This document shows positions 27,413 through 36,501 of a stretch of 64,000 bases of DNA, one piece after another. Made by a program: the position numbers and the translations under genes. The notes below the pieces were generated by a model. The model searched no databases and was not told the origin of the DNA. It worked only from the letters and a program-made list of their open reading frames with translations. Within the stretch, counting starts at the first letter, position 1, and every line of letters begins with the position of its first letter. Source of the DNA: Candidatus Brachybacter algidus (GTDB lineage: Bacteria > Bacteroidota > Bacteroidia > Chitinophagales > Saprospiraceae). The DNA is taken from positions 197,434 to 261,433 of the forward strand of contig JADJSK010000005.1 in the NCBI GenBank assembly GCA_016711705.1. The letters are read 5' to 3'.

Positions 27413-27466
27413 ATGAAGTTGCTTTTAATCAGATACTTCCATAAAGAAAGAAAAATTTATCTATGA
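27413..27466 (+). CDS. Possible 17-residue leader peptide overlapping the fabF start
   Basis: Reads MKLLLIRYFHKERKIYL and stops at TGA 27464-27466, overlapping the fabF ATG in an ATGA. It sits at a normal distance after the -7 box. The overlap suggests translational coupling, possibly setting FabF levels. It could also be chance in AT-rich leader DNA; no family is known. Confidence 0.35.
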   Translation: MKLLLIRYFHKERKIYL

Positions 27467-28713
27467 AGAGAGTCGTAATAACTGGGCTTGGTGCCATTAC
27501 ACCGATTGGAAACAACTTAGAAGCATACAACGAAGGATTAAAAAATGGAGTTAGTGGTGCTGACATCATTACCCGTTTCGACGCTTCATTATTCAAAACC
27601 AAATTCGCTTGTGAAGTAAAAAACTTCAATCCGGATGATTTTATCGATAGAAAAGACGCCCGAAGGATGGACCTCTTTACGCAGTTTGCGATGGTATGTG
27701 CAGATGAAGCGCTGGCTGATAGCAAATTGCTGGATTACAACGAATTAGACTTTGACAGAATCGGTGTAATATGGGGCTCAGGAATCGGCGGTCTGCGTTC
27801 ACTTGAAGCAGAAATCATAGAGTTTGCATTGGGCAATGGAACACCTAGATTCAATCCTTTTATGATCCCAAAGATGATCTCTGACATAGCACCAGGTTAT
27901 ATCAGTATCAAGCATGGTTTCAGAGGTATTAATTACTGTACTGTTTCTGCTTGTGCTTCTTCAACGCATGCTATGATGAATGCTTTTGACTACATCCGTT
28001 TAGGGAAAGCTGATGTAATCGTCACAGGCGGTTCTGAAGCAGCTATAACTGCTACCGGAATGGGAGGATTCAGTGCGACAAAAGCATTAAGCGAAAGGAA
28101 TGATGAATTTAAGACAGCATCACGACCATTCGATATAAACAGGGATGGCTTTGTTTTAGGAGAAGGCGGAGGCGGTCTGATTTTTGAAGAATACGAATTT
28201 GCGAAAAAGCGCGGAGCTAAAATATATGCGGAAGTAATGGGTTGTGGAGCTACAGCTGATGCTTATCATATTACCGCACCGCACCCGGAAGGTCTTGGTG
28301 CAAAGAATGTGATGTTGATGGCACTTAATGATGCAGGCCTATCGCCGGAAACAATCGATTATGTGAATGTTCATGGCACCTCTACACCACTTGGTGATAT
28401 CGCTGAAACTACAGCCATTAAGAAGATATTCGGAGAACATGCTTATAAATTAAATATTTCAAGCACTAAATCCATGACCGGGCATTTACTCGGAGGAGCA
28501 GGTGCTATCGAAGGTATAGCAAGCGTTCTGGCGATTAGAGATCAGTACGTTCCACCAACAATTAATCATTTTACTGACGATCCTGAGATAGATTCGAAAT
28601 TAAACCTTACCTTTAACAAAGCACAACACCGAGAACTAAATTTCGTAATGAGCAATACATTTGGCTTTGGAGGCCATAATGCATCGATCATTTTTAAAAA
28701 GTATACTGAATAA
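27463..28713 (+). CDS. fabF: 3-oxoacyl-[ACP] synthase II FabF
   Basis: Condensing enzyme of type II fatty-acid synthesis that elongates acyl-ACP with malonyl-ACP. MKRVVITGLGAITPIGN is the usual start. The active-site triad is intact: Cys164 in TVSACASSTH, a His in VNVHGTSTPLGD (about 304) and a His in MTGHLLGGAGAIE (about 341). The 416-residue length is standard. In many Bacteroidota acpP lies directly upstream; here it does not, and only a terminator and a short leader ORF occupy that place. rnc follows after 9 nt. Confidence 0.97.
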   Translation: MKRVVITGLGAITPIGNNLEAYNEGLKNGVSGADIITRFDASLFKTKFACEVKNFNPDDFIDRKDARRMDLFTQFAMVCADEALADSKLLDYNELDFDRIGVIWGSGIGGLRSLEAEIIEFALGNGTPRFNPFMIPKMISDIAPGYISIKHGFRGINYCTVSACASSTHAMMNAFDYIRLGKADVIVTGGSEAAITATGMGGFSATKALSERNDEFKTASRPFDINRDGFVLGEGGGGLIFEEYEFAKKRGAKIYAEVMGCGATADAYHITAPHPEGLGAKNVMLMALNDAGLSPETIDYVNVHGTSTPLGDIAETTAIKKIFGEHAYKLNISSTKSMTGHLLGGAGAIEGIASVLAIRDQYVPPTINHFTDDPEIDSKLNLTFNKAQHRELNFVMSNTFGFGGHNASIIFKKYTE

Positions 28714-28722
28714 ACAAGTATT

Positions 28723-29472
28723 GTGAAAGGATTATTCCGGTTTTTTAATAAATATCTGTCAAAGGACAAACATTTTTCAGAGAAAATATCAGCCATCTTA
28801 GGATACACACCTGTGCATCTCCATTTATATATTACTGCATTTATGCACAAGTCTAATTCCGCTCAAGTGAATGGTCACAGACAGCATAATGAAAGGCTTG
28901 AGTTTCTTGGCGATGCAGTTTTAAATGGAATTGTGGCTGAATATCTTTATAAAAAATACCCAAATGGTGATGAAGGTTTTCTGACAAAGATGCGTTCGAA
29001 AATCGTAAAAAGAAAAACGCTGGATGCTATAGGTTATAAAATGGGATTGGATGAGATCATGACCATTATGAATAAGACGCATATAAGTAAGTCGATGTTG
29101 GGCAATGCTCTTGAAGCATTGATTGGCGCCATTTATCTTGAAAATGGATATACTTATACAAGAAGATTTATTGTCGTCAAGCTCCTTCGAAAATTCCTTA
29201 ATATTCATGAATTGGAATTATTAGATGACAATTTTAAAAGCCAACTTCTTGAATGGTGCCAAAAAAATGGCAAAGAAATAACCTATGAACTTGTATCGAA
29301 ATACAAATCCGATAAAAGAGATCGATTTAGAATAGCTGTCATGGTAGAAGGACAAGCTATCGCAGAGGCAGAAGATTATAATAAAAAGAATGCCGAACAG
29401 ATTGCTTCAGAAAAAGCCATGTTAAAAATGGGTATTCTCAACTTAGAAGATGCGGAACTTACGATCATATGA
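28723..29472 (+). CDS. rnc: Ribonuclease III
   Basis: Double-stranded RNA endonuclease for rRNA processing. The signature NERLEFLGDAVL and a second acidic patch, LGNALEALIGAIYLENG, carry the catalytic Glu and Asp residues. A dsRNA-binding domain fills roughly residues 172-240 (FKSQLLEWCQKNGKEITYEL, AEQIASEKAMLKM). It starts with GTG 28723, 9 nt after fabF, so it is in the same operon. Its stop overlaps the next ORF (ATGA). Confidence 0.95.
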   Translation: MKGLFRFFNKYLSKDKHFSEKISAILGYTPVHLHLYITAFMHKSNSAQVNGHRQHNERLEFLGDAVLNGIVAEYLYKKYPNGDEGFLTKMRSKIVKRKTLDAIGYKMGLDEIMTIMNKTHISKSMLGNALEALIGAIYLENGYTYTRRFIVVKLLRKFLNIHELELLDDNFKSQLLEWCQKNGKEITYELVSKYKSDKRDRFRIAVMVEGQAIAEAEDYNKKNAEQIASEKAMLKMGILNLEDAELTII

Positions 29473-30425
29473 GCCTAACAGGCTTAGATCTAGATCATTG
29501 GAAAGACTTTAAATTCAATCCAGAACGCATTAAAAAAATGCAGGCCGGCTCTGAGATCATCATTAATTTCATCAATATTGCACTCTCGCAAGGCCTCTTA
29601 AGAAGTGATCTACTTTCCACAGAGAACTTAACTGAATTATCCACCAGACTTATAGATACACAGATTCCGACAGCAGCCCGAAAAGTGAAAGGGCTGATAG
29701 AAATGGATCTCTCCCCCCAAAATCTCCAAACCTATAAGTGCGAATTAAGATGGCTCGGTCATATAGCAACTTACATAAAGAAATTTGACCAATTAACACT
29801 TCCAGCCCAACTCGAACTCTGGCAAGTAGCTGGAGGAACTATAGCCAAAGAATTGGTACTCAAGAATACACCTATACAAGACGGATGGACAGTCAAAAAC
29901 ATCCAGATAACAAAAGAAGATAGTTTACTCACCAGAAAGATCTGGATGCTGGGACATGAGTCAGGTCTATGGGTATATATGCTGGACTTTGCTTTTGGCA
30001 ATCAGAAACTTCCAGACACTTATCATAGAGGTAGTCAAGTGTATGGATTAGCATTTCCTTATCCAGGACTGACGCTAGGCAGGATCTTGTTCAAAGAATT
30101 ACATTTAAAACCCGCTCCTGCCGTTAATAATTTGAATGTATTTGATTCCATTTTAGCTTTAAAAAAATTCCTTGCTAATGTATACGCTCATAATATTTTC
30201 ATTCAGGAGATTCCTTTTACTTTGATTGACATGCGTGCAACAATGTTTTCGGAAGGCCTTATTATTTCAGACACAAGTAGTGATCACATCTCCATTTCGG
30301 CAGGAGGTGAAAAGAAGTATTACAAAGATATAAACCATCATTGGGAATTGGTAGCTGAATCTGATGACAAAAATCATTTTTTTAACATCATTTTTTCAAA
30401 GGATCAATATTACTTAATTAATTAA
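29469..30425 (+). CDS. Unknown protein coupled to rnc
   Basis: Not recognised. The ATG at 29469 overlaps the rnc stop in ATGA, so translation is coupled. 318 residues, soluble, with no signal or membrane segment. An N-terminal helical half (IKKMQAGSEIIINFINIALSQG, WLGHIATYIKKFDQL, QLELWQVAGGTIAKE) is followed by a beta-rich half (LWVYMLDFAFGNQ, QVYGLAFPYPGLTLGRILFKE). Trp and Tyr at regular points suggest a defined fold, perhaps nucleic-acid linked given its neighbour. It lacks the Cys-x-Cys of SWIM zinc fingers. A bidirectional terminator follows. Confidence 0.65.
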   Translation: MSLTGLDLDHWKDFKFNPERIKKMQAGSEIIINFINIALSQGLLRSDLLSTENLTELSTRLIDTQIPTAARKVKGLIEMDLSPQNLQTYKCELRWLGHIATYIKKFDQLTLPAQLELWQVAGGTIAKELVLKNTPIQDGWTVKNIQITKEDSLLTRKIWMLGHESGLWVYMLDFAFGNQKLPDTYHRGSQVYGLAFPYPGLTLGRILFKELHLKPAPAVNNLNVFDSILALKKFLANVYAHNIFIQEIPFTLIDMRATMFSEGLIISDTSSDHISISAGGEKKYYKDINHHWELVAESDDKNHFFNIIFSKDQYYLIN

Positions 30426-30526
30426 TTTCCTGAAGGTTACTCAAAGAAATTTTTTTATCGAGAGGTACAATATGGAAGAATGAAAATTAATTTGGCAAAA
30501 ACTTATAAACATAAGTTGACTAAAGT

Positions 30527-30557
30527 AAAAAGCAGAACCAAATGGCTCTGCTTTTTA
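30527..30557. terminator. Bidirectional terminator between convergent genes
   Basis: AAAAAGCAGAACC-AAAT-GGCTCTGCTTTTT stem with A and T runs on both sides, between the genes ending at 30425 (+) and 30574 (-). Confidence 0.75.
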
Positions 30558-30573
30558 TATTCAATTTATATGA

Positions 30574-32583
30574 TTACAATGTTTCTTTTAACCATCTGAA
30601 AAACTCATGATGCCACACCAAACTATTGTGTGGTTTTGAAACCCAATGTCCTTCATCAGGATAAATCACTAGACGCGACTTCAACCCCTTTAATTGTGCC
30701 GCCTGATAAGCCTCAAGACCTTGTGTATATGGAACTCTAAAATCTTTTTCTCCTTCAAAGATTAAAATCGGAGTATCCCATTTATCAACAAAATTCATTG
30801 GATTGAAATCTGTATACGCTTTAGGTTGAGGTTTCTGCCAATATGAACCTTTCAAGTCAAAATTTGCAAACCAAAGTTCCTCCGTTGCGCCATACCAACT
30901 CTGCATATCAAAAAGTCCACAGTGAGCGATAAATGTTTTAAACCTCTTCTCATGCTTTCCTGCCAACATATAAACAGAATATCCTCCATAACTAGCTCCT
31001 ACAGCACCAAGCCTGGAATTGTCTACATATGGCTCCTTGGCCATATCATCGATAGCTGAAAGGTAATCTCTGATGGGCTGGCCTCCCCAATCACCAGAAA
31101 TCGCTTCATTCCAATCCTGTCCAAAACCAGGCATTCCTCTTCTATTTGGAGCCACAACTATATATCCATTCGCTGCCATAAGCTGCAAATTCCATCTGAA
31201 TGAGTAGAATTGTGTCAAAGCACTTTGAGGTCCACCCTGACAATAAAGCAACGTGGGATATTTCTTTGCAGGATCAAAATTAGGTGGATAAACTACCCAT
31301 GAAAGTAAGTCCTTTCCATCAGTAGCTTTTGTGATTCTTCGCTCTACCTTACTTAAACCAATAGTACTGTAAATTCCATCGTTTACATGGGTCAGTTGAA
31401 CTGCATTTCCATTAGTCGGATTGACAGAATAAATCTCTACAGCGTGATTAAAATCTGTTCTTTGTGCAATGATATTGCCATCAGCTGCCACACCTACTAT
31501 GGCACTATAATCATGTTCGTCATTAGTAATTTGGCGGATAATTGCACTGGGAGTGCCGTCCTTAGCATAGGAAATTTTTGCTTCAAATAAAGAAGTTAAG
31601 CCATTCATAGGAGCTACAAAATATATCTTATCTGATTTGTCGGTCCAAACCAGTTGCTCTACAGTTCCATCCCAATTCTGTGTAATATTTACTTTTTTTC
31701 CGGACCTTAAATCAGCAACCCAAAGACTATTTTTATCCGCCTCATATCCATCCCGAGGCATAGAAGTCCAGGCGAAATGTGTACCGTTTGGAGCAAAAGA
31801 GGGGCTTTTATCATATCCCATCATTCCAAGTGTAAAATTGGTTGTCTTGCCGGAGGCGATATCGTAGAAGTAAATATCAGAATTTGTACTCTGAGCATAT
31901 TCTTTTCCTGACTTTTTGATAGAAACATATGCGACAGTAGTTCCTGCAGCATTAAAGGTGTACTCATCAGATCCTCCATATGGTTTAGTGGGCGCATCAA
32001 AAGGTTCCTTAGCCATGATGTCTGTAGCTTTGTAAGAACCATCTGCCTGTTTGATACCTACGAAAATATGATTATATTCTCCATCTTCCCACTCAGTCCA
32101 ATGTCTATATATCAAATCATCGTATATACGTGCAGTGCTCGATTTATATTCAGGATACAGATCTGCTGCAGTTTTATCAATTTTAACAGATTGTGACCAA
32201 ACACTATTCCCGGATTTTGAAGAAAATATCGGTCCTTCAGCGCTTTCAAGGCCACCGGGAACATTAGTTCCGGTAGATTTCAACTTGCCTTCTACGGTGT
32301 ATAAAACCTGACCATCCGCCAAAAGTGTAGCATTATCAGCAGGAACACCTTGAGTAATTGACTTTACACTTTTGCCATCAATACCCATGCTGGAAATAAA
32401 ATTACTTCGCTTGCCGGATTGAAGATCATAAGTAGTTACGTTATAACAAATTGAGTTGCCATTATTATACACGAAAGAGCCATTCACTCTTCCAAGTGTC
32501 CAAAGTAACTCAGGGGACATCACGTTTTGAGCGAAAACTCCAGTTATAAATAATAGTAAGACGAAACTTAAAAAATATTTCAT
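30574..32583 (-). CDS. S9-family (prolyl oligopeptidase/DPP-IV-like) serine peptidase, exported
   Basis: Cleaves short peptides, often after proline or as an acylaminoacyl/dipeptidyl peptidase. The signal peptide (MKYFLSFVLLLFITGVFAQ) directs export. About 400 residues form a WD-like beta-propeller (IYFYDIASGKTTNFTLG, WVADLRSGKKVNITQNWDGT). The hydrolase domain carries GASYGGYSVYM (Ser about residue 506), PILIFEGEKDFRVP (Asp) and DEGHWVSKPH (His), with VVAPNRRGMPGFGQDW as the oxyanion side. The 669-residue length is typical. An acetyltransferase gene lies immediately upstream (29 nt). Confidence 0.93.
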   Translation of the reverse strand: MKYFLSFVLLLFITGVFAQNVMSPELLWTLGRVNGSFVYNNGNSICYNVTTYDLQSGKRSNFISSMGIDGKSVKSITQGVPADNATLLADGQVLYTVEGKLKSTGTNVPGGLESAEGPIFSSKSGNSVWSQSVKIDKTAADLYPEYKSSTARIYDDLIYRHWTEWEDGEYNHIFVGIKQADGSYKATDIMAKEPFDAPTKPYGGSDEYTFNAAGTTVAYVSIKKSGKEYAQSTNSDIYFYDIASGKTTNFTLGMMGYDKSPSFAPNGTHFAWTSMPRDGYEADKNSLWVADLRSGKKVNITQNWDGTVEQLVWTDKSDKIYFVAPMNGLTSLFEAKISYAKDGTPSAIIRQITNDEHDYSAIVGVAADGNIIAQRTDFNHAVEIYSVNPTNGNAVQLTHVNDGIYSTIGLSKVERRITKATDGKDLLSWVVYPPNFDPAKKYPTLLYCQGGPQSALTQFYSFRWNLQLMAANGYIVVAPNRRGMPGFGQDWNEAISGDWGGQPIRDYLSAIDDMAKEPYVDNSRLGAVGASYGGYSVYMLAGKHEKRFKTFIAHCGLFDMQSWYGATEELWFANFDLKGSYWQKPQPKAYTDFNPMNFVDKWDTPILIFEGEKDFRVPYTQGLEAYQAAQLKGLKSRLVIYPDEGHWVSKPHNSLVWHHEFFRWLKETL

Positions 32584-32612
32584 GTTAAATAATTTAAATA
32601 AATTTTATAAAA

Positions 32613-33095
32613 TTAAGAAAGCTTCATGACGAAGTCGTTCATAAAATAACCATTTCCAATATCAAAATCTCCCAATGCTTCTATAGTGAAGCCATTTTTA
32701 AAGTAAAAATTTATTGCTTTATAATTCTGTCTGTTCACATGTAATCTAAGATCTGACCCTGGTGGGACTAGTTCCTGAATGATCTCTTCCAGCACTTTGG
32801 AGCCAAGACCTTTCCGCTGACCCTGATTCTTCAAATATATCTTGTGAATAAAATAATCATGTCCTCTATTTTCAATATCAAGATAACCAGACCTTTGCCC
32901 ATCTATAATTATCAAATATAGTTGATGACCATTTTCAAGACCTGCATTTAAAGCAATAGGGGAATAAAATAAATCAAGCATATAATCTACCTGCTCCTGA
33001 CCGATGGTTTCCACGTATGTTTGTTGCCAGATATCTCGCGCCAGGTTGTAAATAAAATCGATGTCAGTCGCTAGTGCTTTTTTTAAATAGTGCAT
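32613..33095 (-). CDS. GNAT-family N-acetyltransferase
   Basis: 160 residues. The acetyl-CoA-binding motif is visible as IHKIYLKNQGQRKGLGSKVL (R/Q-x-x-G-x-G), followed by LRLHVNRQNYKAINFYFKNG, the usual 'N-x-x-A-x-x-F-Y' segment. The N-terminus (FIYNLARDIWQQTY) is like SpeG/RimI-type small GNATs. Acceptor substrate is unknown. It lies upstream of the S9 peptidase on the same strand and may be co-transcribed. Confidence 0.88.
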   Translation of the reverse strand: MHYLKKALATDIDFIYNLARDIWQQTYVETIGQEQVDYMLDLFYSPIALNAGLENGHQLYLIIIDGQRSGYLDIENRGHDYFIHKIYLKNQGQRKGLGSKVLEEIIQELVPPGSDLRLHVNRQNYKAINFYFKNGFTIEALGDFDIGNGYFMNDFVMKLS

Positions 33096-33262
33096 TTTGT
33101 ATTAGGTCGTGAAAGGCTTAAAAGTAAGATTAAAACTTGTAAAATGAATCAAAAGTGGGATAAATCTCATTTACTAAATTTCTTAAAAAATCGATCGACA
33201 TGCTCTTGAAATAAATATTATAAAAAATAGTTCTATCACAAAAGGAATAACTAAATTTAACT

Positions 33263-34294
33263 ATGAAAGTAAAATTTAGATATTTTTTTATTCTATCTGT
33301 GGTAGGATATTTTTTTACAACATGTAAAAGTAATTCACAAGAAAATACAACCACTTCCTCTGTATCTTATTTCGAAAAAATTGACACAGGAATTCAAGAT
33401 GGCGGAATAACAATGGTTCCTATCGAAACTCCGAAAGGCATATTCAAAGTTTGGACCAAAAGATTTGGCAATAATCCTACCATGAAAGTTCTCCTTCTCA
33501 ATGGTGGACCGGGCGCTACACATGAATACTTCGAATGCTTCGAAAACTTTCTGCCACAGGAAAATATCGAATTCATATATTATGATCAATTGGCTTGCGG
33601 AAATTCTGACAATCCAAAAGATACCTCTCTTTACGATTTGGCGAGGTATGTCGAAGAAGTAGAACAAGTGAGACAGGCGCTTAAACTTGATAAAAATAAT
33701 TTCTACCTGTTGGGCCATTCCTGGGGTGGAATCCTCGCGATGCAATACGCACTTAAATACCAGCAAAATATCAAAGGACTCATCATTTCCAACATGATGG
33801 CCAGCGCGCCAAAATATGGCCAATATGCTGATGAAGTACTTTCCAAATTAATGGATCCAAAAGTTCTTGATACCATTAGAGCTCTTGAAAAAAATAACGA
33901 CTTCTCAAATCCGAAATATATGGGTTTACTCATACCCCACTTTTATAACAAGCACATTTGCAGACTACCGGTTTGGCCCGAACCGATCGATCGATCCTTT
34001 GCAAAAATCAATCAGGATCTTTATGTTTCCATGCAAGGTCCTTCTGAATTTGGAATTTCCGGCAAGTTGACCAATTGGGATGTAAGTGGAGAACTAAAAA
34101 ACATCAAGACCCCTACCGTTGTCATCGGCGCAACTCATGACACCATGGATCCGGAATATATGCGATGGATGAGCACACAGCTTCCGCAAGGCCAGTTTTT
34201 GTTATGCCCCAATGGCAGTCACATGTGTTTCTATGATGATCAAAAAGTATATATGGCTGGTTTGATCTCTTTTATTAAAAAGGTGAATAATTGA
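33263..34294 (+). CDS. Proline-iminopeptidase-like alpha/beta-hydrolase lipoprotein
   Basis: The lipoprotein signal ends YFFTTCKSNS. The fold has the family's oxyanion motif LNGGPGATHEYF, then YYDQLACGNSDNP (where the family has YDQRGCGRS), the nucleophile elbow LLGHSWGGILAM, acid region VVIGATHDTMDPEYM and the final His in CPNGSHMCFYDD. This set is that of proline iminopeptidases and related tricorn-interacting aminopeptidases (peptidase family S33), which remove N-terminal residues from short peptides. Together with the S9 peptidase 700 bp away it suggests extracytoplasmic peptide use, although the genes are divergent. Confidence 0.88.
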   Translation: MKVKFRYFFILSVVGYFFTTCKSNSQENTTTSSVSYFEKIDTGIQDGGITMVPIETPKGIFKVWTKRFGNNPTMKVLLLNGGPGATHEYFECFENFLPQENIEFIYYDQLACGNSDNPKDTSLYDLARYVEEVEQVRQALKLDKNNFYLLGHSWGGILAMQYALKYQQNIKGLIISNMMASAPKYGQYADEVLSKLMDPKVLDTIRALEKNNDFSNPKYMGLLIPHFYNKHICRLPVWPEPIDRSFAKINQDLYVSMQGPSEFGISGKLTNWDVSGELKNIKTPTVVIGATHDTMDPEYMRWMSTQLPQGQFLLCPNGSHMCFYDDQKVYMAGLISFIKKVNN

Positions 34295-34351
34295 AGAGAC
34301 TCTGACATCTGACATCTGATTTCTGGACAAGACAGTGATTACTGATTACTG

Positions 34352-35380
34352 TGTCATGTCCTAAAAAAAGTAGACAAATAATATATTACTGTTATTGTTA
34401 ATATTTTCTTTTTTGCTTCTTTTTTCTTTTGTTAATTTCACATTATTTTGTTAGTAACTTTATACTAAACTGCTTTATGTATTTGTACTGGAGTGCAAAG
34501 CCCTAACGACCAATGCTTCCTGTAATAATTATATATAAATATAGCTTGTTTTACTGCTTTGTAAGCTTCTTTATAATTTTTAAATGTACAATCCAATTCA
34601 AACTCTTGTTTTAGTATTCCATTGACCCGCTCTGCTACTGCGTTTTCATAGCAATGGTTTTCTTCTGTCATACTTATTCGCATTTTATGTTTCTTCAACT
34701 TCTTTATATAAGCTTTACAACAATATTGTATTCCCCTATCAGAATGGTGTATCATGCCATTCGGGTTTCGGCTTTGCTTTATAGTCATCCCTAACGCCCT
34801 CATTGACCCTTCTACACTTAGACTATAGGAAAGGTCCCATCCCGTGATCATTCTGGAATATAAATCAGTCTGTAAACTCAGGTACAAGAAACATTTTTCT
34901 GTCCTCAAATACGTCTCGCGTTTTCGTATGTATGAAAGCGATGATAAGAGTCTGTAGTCTTTGCATAATTACGCTTTCTTTTGACTAGCAAATGTCGTTC
35001 TCTTAAGATGTCGAAGAATTTATCCCTTCCGATCTTTGGGCCTTCCATCTTCGCGATTTCATCCTTCAACTGTTCATACAGCTTCTTGCCACCTATGTGC
35101 TTCATCAGTCGTCCATCCATACCAGTTGCTATTTCTATTCGTACTATTTTATTAAGTAAATCATTATTACCATACTTAATAACCCAGTTCTTAACAGTAC
35201 CCCCTCCTTTAATCTTGTAGCGTCGCGATAACTGGGCTATACTTAATCCCTCATCTTCAAATTCCCTCACTACTTTTTGTTTAAAGCTAATACTGTACCG
35301 AATTGTAATTCCTTGTTCCTTTTTCATGTTTTGTCAGTTATTTTGTTTAAAAAACTGTCAACCTTGGTCAGGACAAGACA
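34352..35380 (-). mobile_element. IS3-family insertion sequence, internally deleted, 3-bp target duplication
   Basis: Ends are TGTCATGTCCTAAAAAAAGT at the left and the complement of TGTCTTGTCCTGACC at the right, related inverted repeats with TG...CA termini. CTG flanks both sides. The element landed in a patch of TGATTACTG and ATCTGAC repeats. Coding parts are fused and shortened relative to a normal IS3 copy of about 1.3-1.5 kb. Confidence 0.8.
34465..35327 (-). pseudogene. IS3-family transposase remnants (OrfA/OrfB) with internal deletions
   Basis: The upstream frame (35327-34905) starts as OrfA (YSISFKQKVVREFEDEGLSI, YKIKGGGTVKNWVIKYG) but passes directly into OrfB N-terminal sequence (GGKKLYEQLKDEI, GRDKFFDILRERHLLVKRKR). 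The OrfA coiled-coil tail and OrfB start are thus missing. It stops after FHTYENARRI. The second frame (34908-34465) resumes at LRTEKCFLYLSLQTDLYSRM and runs to the end, with HHSDRGIQYCC (second Asp) and CYENAVAERVNGILKQEF (Glu). The first catalytic Asp (normally in S-D-I-T-Y) falls in the missing segment. The copy cannot move by itself. Confidence 0.82.
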
Positions 35381-35388
35381 CTGATTAC

Positions 35389-35422
35389 TGACATCTGACA
35401 TCTGACATCTGACATCTGACTT
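35389..35422 (+). repeat. Tandem ATCTGAC heptamers
   Basis: About four and a half copies of ACATCTG in a row next to the IS3 right end. Partial copies lie at 34305-34325 on the other side. Simple-sequence filler; no function evident. Confidence 0.7.
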
Positions 35423-35432
35423 CTAAAATTTA

Positions 35433-35491
35433 AATATCGGATGATAAATTTTTTTAGCCTATCCGATATTAAATAAGAATGACTACCTTTG
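35433..35491 (+). promoter_or_regulatory. Fic promoter with flanking inverted repeat
   Basis: AATATCGGAT (35433-35442) and ATCCGATATT (35461-35470) form a perfect 10-bp inverted repeat with an 18-bp spacer. A TACCTTTG -7 box is at 35484-35491 and the fic ATG at 35504. The right arm lies between the expected -33 and -7 regions, so a protein bound there would control fic. Confidence 0.6.
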
Positions 35492-35503
35492 TGAAAAAGA
35501 AAA

Positions 35504-36466
35504 ATGAGGTGGCAGGAATATCCATATAATTTTGAAGGTCTAGACAAGATGTTGGAGCGTATTTCATCAAAGAAAATTGCTCTTGACAGACTGCGCCCTT
35601 TGCCATCTATTGCCTTGAAGAGTATCAAGGAGAGTCTTACTCTCGAGTGGACCTATAATTCCAATAGTATAGAAGGGAATACGCTTACTTTGGTAGAAAC
35701 CAAATTAATCATTGAAGAAGGAATAACCATAAAAGGGAAGTCACTACGAGAGCATTTTGAAGCGGTCAATCATCAGGTAGCAATTGAGATGATTGAATCC
35801 CTAGTGGATAAAAATCATTTACTTAATGTCCATGATATATTAATTGTGAATGGAGTGGTACTCCAGAATATTGAGAAAGAATACGCCGGGCGCTACAGGA
35901 CATCAGGGGTTAGGATTTCAGGGGCTAATTTTGTGCCTCCAAATGCTCTGAAGATTGATGATTTAATGACAGAATTAATCAATTGGGTAAATGAGTATCC
36001 TATTGATATCGTTATTAAGGCTGCAATCTTTCACCATCGTTTTGTTTGGATACATCCATTTTTTGATGGAAATGGCAGAACTGCGCGTCTTATTTTCAAT
36101 TTGCTTTTGATGCAAGCCGGTTTCCCACCTGCTATCATCCTCAAGAATGACAGAAAGAAGTACTATGACGCACTAAATAATTCAAATAATGGAGATTATT
36201 CCAAATTACTTTTGCTCGTACTTCAGGCACTAGAAAGGAGTCTGGATATATATCTGGCTTCACTTACGAATACCTACGAAGATTACCTTCCTGTTTCACA
36301 AATAGTCGAGGATCCTCACATACCCTATGGTCACGAGTATGTGAGTTTACTCGCAAGGCAAGGAAAGATTGATTCATTCAAGGAAGGAAGGAATTGGCTG
36401 ACATCAAAGCAAGCTGTATTGGATTATATTCAAAATCGTGATAGAAATCGAACTTTCAACTCTTAA
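35504..36466 (+). CDS. Fic-family protein (AMP transferase), class II with N-terminal inhibitory motif
   Basis: Fic enzymes transfer AMP or other nucleotide parts to protein targets. The catalytic motif HPFFDGNGR is at residues 184-192, with an Arg four residues on (TARLIF). The inhibitory helix motif (S/T)-x-x-x-E-(G/N) is SNSIEG at residues 53-58, so the protein should be self-inhibited (class II). The C-terminal 60 residues (YVSLLARQGKIDSFKEGRNWL) form a winged-helix-like domain often seen in Fic proteins that bind DNA. With the inverted repeat at the promoter this suggests autoregulation. The leader is nearly absent, about 5-7 nt. Confidence 0.93.
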   Translation: MRWQEYPYNFEGLDKMLERISSKKIALDRLRPLPSIALKSIKESLTLEWTYNSNSIEGNTLTLVETKLIIEEGITIKGKSLREHFEAVNHQVAIEMIESLVDKNHLLNVHDILIVNGVVLQNIEKEYAGRYRTSGVRISGANFVPPNALKIDDLMTELINWVNEYPIDIVIKAAIFHHRFVWIHPFFDGNGRTARLIFNLLLMQAGFPPAIILKNDRKKYYDALNNSNNGDYSKLLLLVLQALERSLDIYLASLTNTYEDYLPVSQIVEDPHIPYGHEYVSLLARQGKIDSFKEGRNWLTSKQAVLDYIQNRDRNRTFNS

Positions 36467-36501
36467 CTTACTAACCTTCTCACTTTCTAACCTCCTCCCC
36501 C

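Noticed and set aside
29469..30425. SWIM zinc-finger protein
   Set aside because: No C-x-C...C-x-H motif in the sequence.
34465..35327. Intact two-frame IS3 transposase with programmed -1 frameshift
   Set aside because: The OrfA tail, OrfB start and first catalytic Asp are missing, so the overlap is a deletion joint and not a programmed site.
35385..35430. CRISPR or regulatory array from ATCTGAC repeats
   Set aside because: Seven-base tandem repeats with no spacers; simple-sequence DNA.
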